Below are positions 55,952 through 64,000 of a DNA stretch of 64,000 nucleotides, piece after piece. Location of the stretch: assembly GCF_002845275.2 (NCBI RefSeq), contig NZ_CP088149.1, positions 2,414,501 through 2,478,500 on the forward strand. Direction: 5' to 3'. The first letter of the stretch is position 1. Every line of letters starts with the position of its first letter. The translations under genes and the position numbers were made by a program. Source of the DNA: Pseudomonas sp. S06B 330 (GTDB lineage Bacteria; Pseudomonadota; Gammaproteobacteria; Pseudomonadales; Pseudomonadaceae). The notes under the pieces are model-generated. The model was not told where the DNA came from. It saw only the letters and a list, made by a program, of their open reading frames with translations, and ran no database searches.

Positions 55952-56763
55952 AGGCGCTCCTTGTTCGAGGGTTCAGCCTGCCAGGCGGGGCTGCGCTTTT
56001 CCAGGAAGGCACGCAGGCCTTCCTGCCCTTCAGGGCTGACCCGGATGCGGGCAATGGCGTTCTCGCAGTAGCGGCGTAGGGCAGGGGTTAGTTCACCGTG
56101 GCCGACTTCGCGCAGTAGTTCTTTACTGGCGCGCATGGCTTGTGGGCTGTTGAGCAGCAGGTTGTCGATCCATTGTTCGAGCGCCTGTTCCAGTTCGGCC
56201 GCAGGATAGGCTTCAGCCAGCAGGCCCAGCTCGCGGGCACGTTCACCACTGAAACGCTCAGCGGTCAGGGCATAGCGGCGCGCAGCGCGTTCGCCTATGG
56301 CCTGCACCACGAACGGGCTGATCACCGCTGGGGCCAGGCCAATGCGCACTTCCGACAGGCACAGCTGCGCTTCCAGCGTGCCAATAGCCATGTCGCAACA
56401 GCTGATCAGGCCCAGCGCACCACCGAAGGCTGCGCCCTGAACCACGGCCAGGGTCGGTACCTTGAGCTTGGCCAGGTTGTACATCAGCTCGGCCAGCTCG
56501 CGGGCGTCGTCAAGGTTGGTGTTGTAGTCCAGCGCAGCCGATTGCTGCATCCAGGCCAGGTCAGCGCCAGCGCTGAAGTGCCGGCCGCGGCCGCGCAACA
56601 GGACGAAACGCAGGCTGGCGTCGACGGCGATCTGGTCGATGGCCAGGATCAACTCGCGGATCATCTGCGCGTTGAAGGCGTTGTTCTTGTCTTCCCGGCT
56701 GAGCCACAGGGTGGCAAAACCACGGGGGTCCTTGATCAGTTCAAGGGTAGTGAAGTCACTCAT
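55948..56763 (-). CDS. liuC: Methylglutaconyl-CoA hydratase (enoyl-CoA hydratase family)
   Basis: 271 aa. Crotonase fold with the oxyanion-hole pieces GRGRHFSAGADLAWMQ and VQGAAFGGALGLISCCDMAI. Catalyses hydration of 3-methylglutaconyl-CoA in the leucine route. ATG 56763 lies 3 bp after the liuB stop; the GTG at 56769 is also in frame but inside liuB. Confidence 0.9.
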   Translation of the reverse strand: MSDFTTLELIKDPRGFATLWLSREDKNNAFNAQMIRELILAIDQIAVDASLRFVLLRGRGRHFSAGADLAWMQQSAALDYNTNLDDARELAELMYNLAKLKVPTLAVVQGAAFGGALGLISCCDMAIGTLEAQLCLSEVRIGLAPAVISPFVVQAIGERAARRYALTAERFSGERARELGLLAEAYPAAELEQALEQWIDNLLLNSPQAMRASKELLREVGHGELTPALRRYCENAIARIRVSPEGQEGLRAFLEKRSPAWQAEPSNKERL

Positions 56764-56765
56764 GG

Positions 56766-58373
56766 TCACATCCGGAAAATGCCGAAACGGCTTTGTTCGA
56801 TCGGTGCGTTGAGCGCTGCGGACAGCGCCAGGCCAAGAATCTCGCGGGTTTGCGCAGGGTCAATGACACCGTCGTCCCACAGGCGGGCGCTGGAGTAATA
56901 GGGGTGGCCCTGGTGCTCGTACTGGTCGAGGATCGGTTGCTTGAGCCGCGCTTCGTCTTCGGCGCTGAACGGATGGCCGCTGCGCTCGCTCTGCTCACGC
57001 TTGACCTGAGCCAGCACCCCAGCGGCCTGTTCGGCACCCATCACGCCAATTCGCGCGTTCGGCCACATCCACAGAAAGCGTGGGTCGTAGGCGCGGCCGC
57101 ACATACCGTAGTTACCGGCACCGAAGCTGCCGCCGATGATTACAGTGAATTTCGGTACCTGGGCGCAGGCCACGGCGGTGACCAGCTTGGCGCCGTGCTT
57201 GGCGATCCCGCCGGCCTCGTATTTCTGGCCGACCATGAAACCGGTAATGTTCTGCAGGAACAACAGCGGGATGCCACGCTGGCAGGCCAGCTCAATGAAG
57301 TGCGCGCCTTTTTGCGCGGCTTCGGCAAACAAGATCCCATTGTTGGCGAGGATCGCCACCGGGTAGCCGTGCAGGTGGGCAAAGCCACACACCAGCGTGG
57401 TGCCGAACAGCGCCTTGAACTCATCGAACACCGAGGCGTCAACCAGACGGGCGATCACTTCACGCACATCGAAAGGCTGCTTGGCGTCGGCCGGAACCAC
57501 ACCGTACAACTCCTGAACGTCGTACAGCGGGGCAATCGGTGCCTGCTGGGTGAGTGTGCCGAGCTTGTGCCAATTGAGGTTGGCCACGCAGCGCCGGGCA
57601 ATGGCCAGGGCATGTTCGTCGTTGTCGGCATAGTGGTCAGCAACGCCACTGGTCTTGCAGTGCACATCGGCGCCACCGAGGTCCTCGGCGCTGACCACTT
57701 CACCGGTGGCGGCTTTTACCAGCGGTGGGCCGGCGAGGAAAATCGTCGCCTGTTGGCGAACCATGATCGCCTCATCGGCCATGGCTGGCACGTAAGCGCC
57801 GCCGGCGGTGCACGAGCCCATGACCACGGCGATTTGCGGAATGCCCAGGGCACTCATGTTGGCCTGATTGAAGAAGATCCGACCGAAGTGTTCGCGGTCG
57901 GGGAACACTTCATCCTGACGCGGCAGGTTGGCGCCGCCCGAGTCCACCAGGTACAGGCACGGCAGGCGGTTCTGCAGGGCGATGGCCTGGGCGCGCAGGT
58001 GCTTTTTCACCGTTAGCGGGTAATACGAGCCGCCTTTGACCGTGGCGTCGTTGGCGACGATCATGCATTCGACGCCTTCGACCCGGCCAATACCGGCGAT
58101 GACACCGGCCGCCGGCACGTCCTCACCGTAGACCTCATGGGCCGCCAGCTGGCCGATCTCAAGGAACGGCGAGCCGGGGTCGAGCAGGCGGTCGATACGC
58201 TCGCGTGGCAGCAGTTTGCCACGCGAGGTGTGCCGCTCCTGGGCTTTGTGCCCGCCGCCCTGATGGACCTTGGCCAGCAAGGTACGCAGGGCCTGGACCT
58301 GTTCGAGCATGGTCGCGCTGTTGGCGGCGAACTCGGCCGAACGCGGATTGATCTGAGTGTGCAGGGTAGCCAT
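56766..58373 (-). CDS. liuB: Methylcrotonyl-CoA carboxylase carboxyltransferase beta subunit
   Basis: 535 aa, the typical LiuB length. [60 protein letters not shown] and [20 protein letters not shown] are conserved carboxyltransferase blocks. Works with LiuD. In the order liuA-liuB-liuC-liuD. Confidence 0.93.
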   Translation of the reverse strand: MATLHTQINPRSAEFAANSATMLEQVQALRTLLAKVHQGGGHKAQERHTSRGKLLPRERIDRLLDPGSPFLEIGQLAAHEVYGEDVPAAGVIAGIGRVEGVECMIVANDATVKGGSYYPLTVKKHLRAQAIALQNRLPCLYLVDSGGANLPRQDEVFPDREHFGRIFFNQANMSALGIPQIAVVMGSCTAGGAYVPAMADEAIMVRQQATIFLAGPPLVKAATGEVVSAEDLGGADVHCKTSGVADHYADNDEHALAIARRCVANLNWHKLGTLTQQAPIAPLYDVQELYGVVPADAKQPFDVREVIARLVDASVFDEFKALFGTTLVCGFAHLHGYPVAILANNGILFAEAAQKGAHFIELACQRGIPLLFLQNITGFMVGQKYEAGGIAKHGAKLVTAVACAQVPKFTVIIGGSFGAGNYGMCGRAYDPRFLWMWPNARIGVMGAEQAAGVLAQVKREQSERSGHPFSAEDEARLKQPILDQYEHQGHPYYSSARLWDDGVIDPAQTREILGLALSAALNAPIEQSRFGIFRM

Positions 58374-58392
58374 GGGCGCGTTGTCCTTGTGC

Positions 58393-59556
58393 TCAGCGGG
58401 TTTCGTTGAACAGTTCGCGCCCGATCAGCATCCGGCGGATTTCGCTGGTGCCGGCGCCGATCTCGTAGAGCTTGGCGTCGCGCAGCAGGCGCCCGGCCGG
58501 GAACTCGTTGATATAGCCGTTGCCACCGAGAATCTGGATCGCTTCCAGGGCCATCTGGGTCGCGCGTTCGGCGGTGTACAGGATTACCCCGGCAGCGTCC
58601 TTGCGCGTAGTTTCGGCGCGATCACAGGCCTGGGCCACGGCATACAGATACGCGCGGCTGGCGTTGAGCTGGGTGTACATGTCGGCGATCTTGCCCTGGA
58701 TCAGCTGGAACTCACCGATGCTCTGGCCAAACTGTTTACGGTCGTGAATGTAAGGAACCACCAGGTCCATGCACGCCTGCATGATCCCGGTTGGGCCGCC
58801 GGAGAGCACCACACGCTCGTAGTCCAGGCCGCTCATCAATACCTTCACGCCGCCATTCAACGCGCCGAGAATGTTTTCGGCAGGGACTTCGACATTGTCG
58901 AAGAACAGCTCGCAGGTGTTGGAGCCGCGCATGCCCAGCTTGTCGAACTTGTTGCTGCGGCTGAAGCCTTTCCAGTCACGCTCGACGATGAAGGCGGTAA
59001 TACCGTGCGGGCCTTTCTCAACGTCGGTCTTGGCGTAGATCACATAGGTGTTGGCGTCGGGGCCGTTGGTGATCCAGGTTTTGCTGCCGTTGAGGACGTA
59101 ATGGTCGCCACGCTGCTCGGCGCGCAGCTTCATCGACACCACGTCGGAACCGGCGTTGGGTTCACTCATGGCCAGGGCACCGATGTGCTCGCCGCTGATC
59201 AGCTTGGGCAGGTACTTGGCTTTTTGCGCCGGCGTGCCGTTGCGATTGATCTGGTTGACGCAGAGGTTGGAGTGGGCACCGTAGGAGAGTGCGACCGAGG
59301 CCGAGGCGCGGCTGATTTCTTCCATCGCCACCACGTGGGCCAGGTAGCCCAGGCCGGCGCCGCCGTATTCTTCGCTGACGGTGATGCCGAGCAGGCCCAT
59401 ATCACCGAACTTGCGCCACATGTCGGCGGGGAACAGGTTGTCCTGGTCGATCTGCGCGGCGCGGGGTGCCAACTCGGCAGCCACAAAGGACTGCACCTGG
59501 TCGCGCAGCATGTCGATGGTTTCGCCCAGGGCGAAGTTCAGGGTCGGGTAATGCAT
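58393..59556 (-). CDS. liuA: Isovaleryl-CoA dehydrogenase
   Basis: 387 aa. FAD-dependent acyl-CoA dehydrogenase: [60 protein letters not shown] where the IVD-type catalytic Glu lies in DYERVVL, and [20 protein letters not shown]. First gene of the liu operon, just after two LiuR-type palindromes. Confidence 0.93.
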   Translation of the reverse strand: MHYPTLNFALGETIDMLRDQVQSFVAAELAPRAAQIDQDNLFPADMWRKFGDMGLLGITVSEEYGGAGLGYLAHVVAMEEISRASASVALSYGAHSNLCVNQINRNGTPAQKAKYLPKLISGEHIGALAMSEPNAGSDVVSMKLRAEQRGDHYVLNGSKTWITNGPDANTYVIYAKTDVEKGPHGITAFIVERDWKGFSRSNKFDKLGMRGSNTCELFFDNVEVPAENILGALNGGVKVLMSGLDYERVVLSGGPTGIMQACMDLVVPYIHDRKQFGQSIGEFQLIQGKIADMYTQLNASRAYLYAVAQACDRAETTRKDAAGVILYTAERATQMALEAIQILGGNGYINEFPAGRLLRDAKLYEIGAGTSEIRRMLIGRELFNETR

Positions 59557-59609
59557 GCGGGCACCTTCTGTTGTTTATTGTTGGATTCATCGCGGAGCAA
59601 GCGATCACC

Positions 59610-59625
59610 TTTACGTTAACGTAAA
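59610..59625. promoter_or_regulatory. LiuR-type palindrome, liuA-proximal
   Basis: TTTACGTTAACGTAAA, a perfect 16-bp dyad 54 bp before the liuA start. The same motif recurs at 59660. It matches the MerR-family LiuR operator described for branched-chain amino acid genes in proteobacteria. Confidence 0.8.
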
Positions 59626-59659
59626 CCTGCCGTCATTCACTGTCAATCTCGCCATGACC

Positions 59660-59675
59660 TTTACGTTAACGTAAA
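59660..59675. promoter_or_regulatory. LiuR-type palindrome, ligase-proximal
   Basis: A second identical TTTACGTTAACGTAAA, exactly 50 bp from the first and 62 bp before the ligase ATG. Either site could serve liuA or the divergent ligase. The liuR gene itself is not in this window. Confidence 0.8.
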
Positions 59676-59736
59676 TATGAGCCACATTAATGTCCGCTTG
59701 AATCAGCTCCCAGAACAACCACAACAAGGGACCGCC

Positions 59737-61410
59737 ATGAATCAACCGAGCTATACCCAGGGGCGCCAGGATAAGCCCTTGCTGGCCATGACTATCGGCC
59801 AGGCATTCGACCACACCGTGTCTCGTTTCGCTGCGCGAGAGGCTTTGGTGGTGCGCCACCAGCACCTGCGCTACAGCTGGCAGCAATTGGCCGACAGCGT
59901 TGATATGCACGCCCGGGCGCTGATGGCCCTGGGCCTTAAGACCGGTGATCGCCTGGGTATCTGGGCGCCCAATTGCGCGCAGTGGTGCATTGCCCAGTTC
60001 GCCAGCGCCAAGATCGGCGTGATTCTGGTCAACATCAACCCGGCCTACCGCACCAACGAGCTTGAGTATGTGCTCAAACAGTCAGGGTGCCAGTGGCTGA
60101 TCTGTGCCGGGGCGTTCAAGACCTCCGATTACCACGCCATGCTCGCTGAATTGCTGCCCGAGCTTGGCGCCCAAACGCCGGGTAACCTGCACAGCGAAAG
60201 GTTGCCGCAGCTTCGCGGCCTGATCAGCCTGGATGCCACGCCACCGTCTGGCTTCCTGCCCTGGGCGCAGTTGGCAGCGCTGGCCGAGCACATTGAGCCG
60301 AGCGATTATCAGGCCCGCCAGCTCAGCCTGCAGTTCGATCAACCGGTGAACATCCAATACACCTCCGGCACCACCGGCTTCCCCAAGGGCGCTACCCTCA
60401 GCCACTACAACATTCTCAACAACGGCTACATGGTCGGTGAGAGCCTGGGCCTGAGCGAGCAGGACCGCATGGTCATCCCGGTGCCGCTGTACCACTGCTT
60501 CGGCATGGTCATGGGCAACCTGGGATGCGTTACCCATGGCACCACCATGATCTACCCCAATGATGCCTTTGACCCCTTGTTGACCCTGGACGCCGTCGCC
60601 CAAGAGCGGGCAACCGCACTGTATGGCGTGCCGACCATGTTCATCGCGCTGCTTGACCACCCGCAACGCGGCACCTTCGACCTGTCGAGCCTGCGCACCG
60701 GCATCATGGCCGGGGCGACGTGCCCCATCGAGGTGATGCGCCGGGTGATCGACCAATTGCACATGAGCGAAGTGCAGATCGCCTATGGCATGACGGAAAC
60801 CAGCCCGGTGTCGCTGCAAACCGGCCCGGATGATGAACTGGAACTGCGGGTCACCACGGTCGGGCGTACCCAGCCGCAGCTGGAGAGCAAGATCGTCGAC
60901 GAACAGGGCTGTGTCGTTCCGCGTGGGCAAATCGGTGAACTGTGCACCCGTGGCTACAGTGTGATGCTCGGCTACTGGGGTAATCCTGAGGCCACGCACG
61001 ACTCCATTGACCCTGCCGGCTGGATGCACACCGGCGACCTGGCAACCATGGACGATGCCGGTTACGTGTGTATTGCCGGGCGCAATAAAGACATGATTAT
61101 CCGCGGTGGCGAAAACATCTATCCGCGCGAGCTTGAGGAGTTCTTCTTCACCCACCCGGCGGTGGCCGATGTGCAGGTTATCGGTATTCCGGATGAGCGC
61201 TATGGCGAGGAGATTGTCGCCTGGATCAAGTTCCATCCTGGTCACAGTGCCAGTGAGATTGAGCTGCAGCAGTGGTGCAAGAGCCGCATTGCCCACTTCA
61301 AGACCCCGCGCTACTTCCGTTTTGTCGATGAATTTCCGATGACCGTGACCGGCAAGGTGCAGAAATTCAGGATGCGCGAGATCAGTATTGAGGAACTCGC
61401 CACGCGTTGA
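59737..61410 (+). CDS. Acyl-CoA ligase (AMP-binding family), liu-linked
   Basis: 557 aa. AMP-binding signature [70 protein letters not shown] with the C-terminal lid lysine in TVTGKVQKF. Probably activates isovalerate, methylcrotonate or a related branched acid to its CoA ester, feeding LiuA, as suggested by the shared operators. AAGGG stands 7 bases before the ATG at 59737; the longer frame from 59677 is not supported. Confidence 0.88.
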   Translation: MNQPSYTQGRQDKPLLAMTIGQAFDHTVSRFAAREALVVRHQHLRYSWQQLADSVDMHARALMALGLKTGDRLGIWAPNCAQWCIAQFASAKIGVILVNINPAYRTNELEYVLKQSGCQWLICAGAFKTSDYHAMLAELLPELGAQTPGNLHSERLPQLRGLISLDATPPSGFLPWAQLAALAEHIEPSDYQARQLSLQFDQPVNIQYTSGTTGFPKGATLSHYNILNNGYMVGESLGLSEQDRMVIPVPLYHCFGMVMGNLGCVTHGTTMIYPNDAFDPLLTLDAVAQERATALYGVPTMFIALLDHPQRGTFDLSSLRTGIMAGATCPIEVMRRVIDQLHMSEVQIAYGMTETSPVSLQTGPDDELELRVTTVGRTQPQLESKIVDEQGCVVPRGQIGELCTRGYSVMLGYWGNPEATHDSIDPAGWMHTGDLATMDDAGYVCIAGRNKDMIIRGGENIYPRELEEFFFTHPAVADVQVIGIPDERYGEEIVAWIKFHPGHSASEIELQQWCKSRIAHFKTPRYFRFVDEFPMTVTGKVQKFRMREISIEELATR

Positions 61411-61423
61411 TTCGCGGCGCCTC

Positions 61424-61497
61424 TATCGCCGGCAAAGCCGGCTCCCACAGCACATCTGTCAAAACAGGCCTTGTGGGAGCTGGCTTGCCAGCGATTG
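61424..61497. repeat. REP-type inverted pair
   Basis: TATCGCCGGCAAAGCCGGCTCCCACA on the left and TGTGGGAGCTGGCTTGCCAGCGAT on the right, separated by about 20 bp, form an imperfect dyad downstream of the ligase gene. Confidence 0.75.
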
Positions 61498-61522
61498 GGC
61501 AACCCCAGTTCACAATAATCCT

Positions 61523-61684
61523 CTACGCTTTCACCGGCGGCTCGTCACTGGGCGGGTCGCCCACGGTGGGCGGCACTGTCGGTTTGATCGGCGGTTCATC
61601 GGGCTCTTCATCCGGCACCGCAGGTGGCAGCGTCGGGTCGTCGATATTCGGATCGGGCGTTTCTGCCGGGATGGGAATGTTCAT
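61523..61684 (-). CDS. Proline-rich acidic small protein, 53 aa
   Basis: MNIPIPAETPDPNIDDPTLP, then PAVPDEEPDEPPIKPTVPPT and VGDPPSDEPPVKA. Roughly a third of residues are Pro and many of the rest are Asp or Glu, so it should be unstructured. GAGGTC precedes the ATG at 61684. Similar short Pro-rich proteins recur next to glycogen genes in Pseudomonas (by recall). Divergent from glgE; function unknown. Confidence 0.65.
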   Translation of the reverse strand: MNIPIPAETPDPNIDDPTLPPAVPDEEPDEPPIKPTVPPTVGDPPSDEPPVKA

Positions 61685-61825
61685 GGCCTGACCTCGCAGG
61701 GGTTGTGGATGAGTAAGCTCAGTTTTTTTCGACTCCACAGAGCGCCATTCGCTCATTTTTTTTGAACCCCACGCCGTCACTCCGCTCTGAACTCTTACGC
61801 CTACCTCGTAACGGAGCAAGGATCG

Positions 61826-63850
61826 ATGACCCGCGATGAGCCCTTCGAAACCGACCGTGTAGCCGCGGCAAACGATCATCCCGACCAGGCCATCAGCCTG
61901 TCTCAAGCACTCTTGGCGCCAAGGATCGTGATTGAGGATACCCAGCCGCTACTGGACGGCGGCGTGTTCGCGGTCAAGGCGGTAGTCGGTGAGCCGGTAC
62001 AGGTGAGCAGCAAGGTCTATACCGATGGGCATGACAGCTTGGCGGTAATGCTCAACTGGCGACAGGCCCAGAGCCGTCGCTGGCACTGCGTGCCGATGGT
62101 GTTCGCCGGCAACGACCTGTGGCAGGCCGACTTCACCGTTATCGAGCAGGGCCGACACCTGTTCAGCATCGAGGCCTGGATCGACCCCTTCGCCACTTAC
62201 TGCCATGACCTGGAGAAGAAGTTCACCGCTGGGGTGCCCGTGCCGTTGGAGGTGCAGGAAGGCCTGCAATTGCTTGAGCAGAACATCGAGCGCAGCCAGG
62301 GGCTGCTGCGCGAGCAGCTGCAGAGCCTGCATGACACGTTGCCCACCCTGGCGCCCGAAGCGCAGGTTGCCCAGTTGCTGCACGTCGATACCGCCGTGTT
62401 GATGCGCGAGGCCGACCACCGCACATTCCTCAGCCGCAGCCCGGAGTATCCGCTGGACGTCGAACGGCGCGAGGCCCTGTTCGCCAGCTGGTATGAGCTG
62501 TTTCCCCGCTCCATTACCGATGATCCAGCACGCCATGGCACCTTCAATGACGTGCATGAACGTCTGCCGATGATCCGTGACATGGGTTTTGACGTGTTGT
62601 ATTTCCCGCCCATCCATCCTATCGGCAAGCGTCACCGCAAGGGCCGCAACAATGCCTTGCAGGCCGAGCCGGAGGATCCGGGCAGCCCTTACGCCATTGG
62701 CAGTGAGGAGGGCGGGCACGAGGCCATCCACCCGCAATTGGGCAGCCGTGAGGATTTTCGCCGGCTGGTAGCCGCGGCTGCCGAGCATGGCCTGGAGATT
62801 GCCTTGGACTTTGCCATCCAGTGCTCGCAGGACCACCCTTGGCTCAAGGCCCATCCGGGTTGGTTCTCCTGGCGCCCGGACGGCAGTATTCGCTACGCCG
62901 AAAACCCGCCGAAAAAGTACCAGGACATCGTCAATGTCGACTTCTATGCCGCAGAGGCCGTACCGTCCCTGTGGCTGGCCTTGCGCGATGTGGTGCTTGG
63001 CTGGGTACAGGAAGGGGTGAAGATGTTTCGCGTCGACAACCCGCACACCAAGCCATTGCCGTTCTGGCACTGGTTGATCGCCAATATCCGCAGCCAGCAC
63101 CCGGAGGTGATCTTTCTGGCCGAAGCCTTCACTAAACCGGCGATGATGGCGCGCCTGGGCAAGGTGGGGTACTCGCAGAGCTACACCTATTTCACCTGGC
63201 GCAACACCAAGGCCGAGTTGCAAAGCTACTTTGAAGAGCTCAACCAGCCGCCCTGGCGCCATTGCTACCGGCCAAACTTTTTCGTCAACACCCCAGACAT
63301 CAATCCTTTCTTCCTGCATGAGTCCGGCCGCGCCGGCTTCCTTATCCGTGCTGCGCTGGCGACCATGGGGTCAGGGCTGTGGGGCATGTACTCGGGCTTT
63401 GAGCTGTGCGAGGCAACGCCCATCCCCGGCAAGGAGGAGTACCTGGATTCCGAGAAGTACGAGATCCGCCCGCGGGACTTCACTCAACCGGGCAACATCA
63501 TTGCCGAGATCGCCCAGCTAAACCGCATCCGCCGACACAACCCGGCGCTGCAGACGCACCTGGGCGTTGCCTTCTACAACGCCTGGAACGACAACATCCT
63601 GTACTTCGGCAAGCGCACCGCCGAACGCGACAACTTCATCCTCATTGCCATCAGCCTCGACCCGCACAACGCCCAAGAGGCGTACTTTGAGCTACCCCTG
63701 TGGGAGTTGGGCCTGGATGACAACGCCGACACCTTCGGTGAAGACCTGATGACCGGCCATCGCTGGACCTGGCACGGTAAGACCCAATGGATGCGCATCG
63801 AGCCCTGGCACCTGCCGTTTGGTATCTGGCGTATCGAAAAAGCCCTCTAG
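61826..63850 (+). CDS. glgE: Alpha-1,4-glucan:maltose-1-phosphate maltosyltransferase GlgE
   Basis: 674 aa. N-terminal domain to about residue 200, then the GH13 barrel: FDVLYFPPIHPIGKRHRKGR, EIALDFAIQCSQDHPWLKAH, nucleophile Asp in GVKMFRVDNPHTKPLPF, general acid Glu in IFLAEAFTKPAMMARLG, and a third site in GFELCEA. GlgE extends alpha-glucan from maltose-1-phosphate. Adjacent treS makes it part of the GlgE/TreS trehalose-to-glycogen route. Confidence 0.93.
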   Translation: MTRDEPFETDRVAAANDHPDQAISLSQALLAPRIVIEDTQPLLDGGVFAVKAVVGEPVQVSSKVYTDGHDSLAVMLNWRQAQSRRWHCVPMVFAGNDLWQADFTVIEQGRHLFSIEAWIDPFATYCHDLEKKFTAGVPVPLEVQEGLQLLEQNIERSQGLLREQLQSLHDTLPTLAPEAQVAQLLHVDTAVLMREADHRTFLSRSPEYPLDVERREALFASWYELFPRSITDDPARHGTFNDVHERLPMIRDMGFDVLYFPPIHPIGKRHRKGRNNALQAEPEDPGSPYAIGSEEGGHEAIHPQLGSREDFRRLVAAAAEHGLEIALDFAIQCSQDHPWLKAHPGWFSWRPDGSIRYAENPPKKYQDIVNVDFYAAEAVPSLWLALRDVVLGWVQEGVKMFRVDNPHTKPLPFWHWLIANIRSQHPEVIFLAEAFTKPAMMARLGKVGYSQSYTYFTWRNTKAELQSYFEELNQPPWRHCYRPNFFVNTPDINPFFLHESGRAGFLIRAALATMGSGLWGMYSGFELCEATPIPGKEEYLDSEKYEIRPRDFTQPGNIIAEIAQLNRIRRHNPALQTHLGVAFYNAWNDNILYFGKRTAERDNFILIAISLDPHNAQEAYFELPLWELGLDDNADTFGEDLMTGHRWTWHGKTQWMRIEPWHLPFGIWRIEKAL

Positions 63851-63863
63851 AAAGGAGTCGAAC

Positions 63864-64000
63864 ATGGCCAAACGTAGCCGCCCGGCAGCCTTTATCGACG
63901 ACCCACTGTGGTACAAAGACGCGATCATCTACCAGGTGCACGTCAAATCGTTCTTCGATTCAAACAACGACGGCATCGGTGACTTTCCAGGCTTGATCGC
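63864..64000 (+). CDS. treS: Trehalose synthase TreS, N-terminus (cut by window edge)
   Basis: AAAGGAG precedes the ATG at 63864. The 45 codons visible read MAKRSRPAAFIDDPLWYKDA, then IIYQVHVKSFFDSNNDGIGD and FPGLI, the standard opening of the GH13 trehalose synthase, which interconverts maltose and trehalose. It starts 13 bp after glgE, so an operon. Confidence 0.9.
   Translation, partial: MAKRSRPAAFIDDPLWYKDAIIYQVHVKSFFDSNNDGIGDFPGLI

Noticed and set aside
61949..63319. 456-codon minus-strand frame opposite glgE
   Set aside because: Antisense shadow of glgE; no family pattern.

Overview
The window looks like chromosome of a Pseudomonas of the P. putida/P. fluorescens lineage. The evidence is the gene content and order of its right-hand three quarters: poxvirus-type topoisomerase IB, modABC, the lexA2-imuA-imuB-dnaE2 mutagenesis cassette, the preA/preT/hydantoinase/NCS1 pyrimidine cluster, the liu leucine/isovalerate operon and glgE-treS. 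Pseudomonas-restricted small families (DUF2388, DUF2790, DUF1883, OsmE, CigR) and REP-type palindromes carrying a GCCGGCTCCCACA core point the same way. I infer the species group from recall of those families; no search was run.

Region 1 (about 1-4900) is a mosaic of mobile-element debris and orphan small genes: a dead integrase tail with its catalytic Tyr changed to Cys, a glycine-zipper-like protein, a truncated ORF ending in a MITE, a lone GIY-YIG-like protein, the relic of a phage lysis cassette (GH19 endolysin plus Rz spanin), and an AT-rich stretch with a Cys-rich protein. Region 2 (4923-8630) is a tight three-gene operon of predicted lipoproteins: two tandem LssY_C-domain paralogues and a GxSxG hydrolase. 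It is the best candidate here for an undescribed system. Region 3 (8784-14722) is a belt of small envelope genes: a MITE-disrupted micro-lipoprotein, a MuF-like protein, OsmE, a CigR-like protein, a YceK-like lipoprotein, DoxX and several unknowns.

Region 4 (14840-25200) is core-like: tRNA-Leu(UAA), a PAS histidine kinase / KaiC-like ATPase / receiver trio, csrA, topoisomerase IB, modABC preceded by a ModE-like operator, nitronate monooxygenase, DUF1883 and a HAD phosphatase. Region 5 (25266-31014) is the LexA2-controlled error-prone polymerase cassette, with a GTAC-N4-GTAC operator just before lexA2. Region 6 (31065-41777) holds an aldo/keto reductase, a LysR regulator divergent from acetoacetate CoA-transferase and AtoE, a MocR regulator, DkgB with a divergent TetR, and trans-aconitate methyltransferase.

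Region 7 (41879-49170) encodes reductive pyrimidine breakdown: uptake by NCS1, dihydropyrimidine dehydrogenase PreT/PreA, dihydropyrimidinase and an N-carbamoyl-amino-acid hydrolase. Region 8 (49269-53147) is a LysR / OPA-type transporter / FAD amino-oxidase set that resembles aminophosphonate catabolism loci. Region 9 (53244-61410) holds a YebC-family gene, then liuABCD and a divergent acyl-CoA ligase that share two identical 16-bp palindromes spaced exactly 50 bp apart, matching the known LiuR motif. Region 10 (61523-64000) begins the glycogen/trehalose cluster (glgE, then treS running off the edge).
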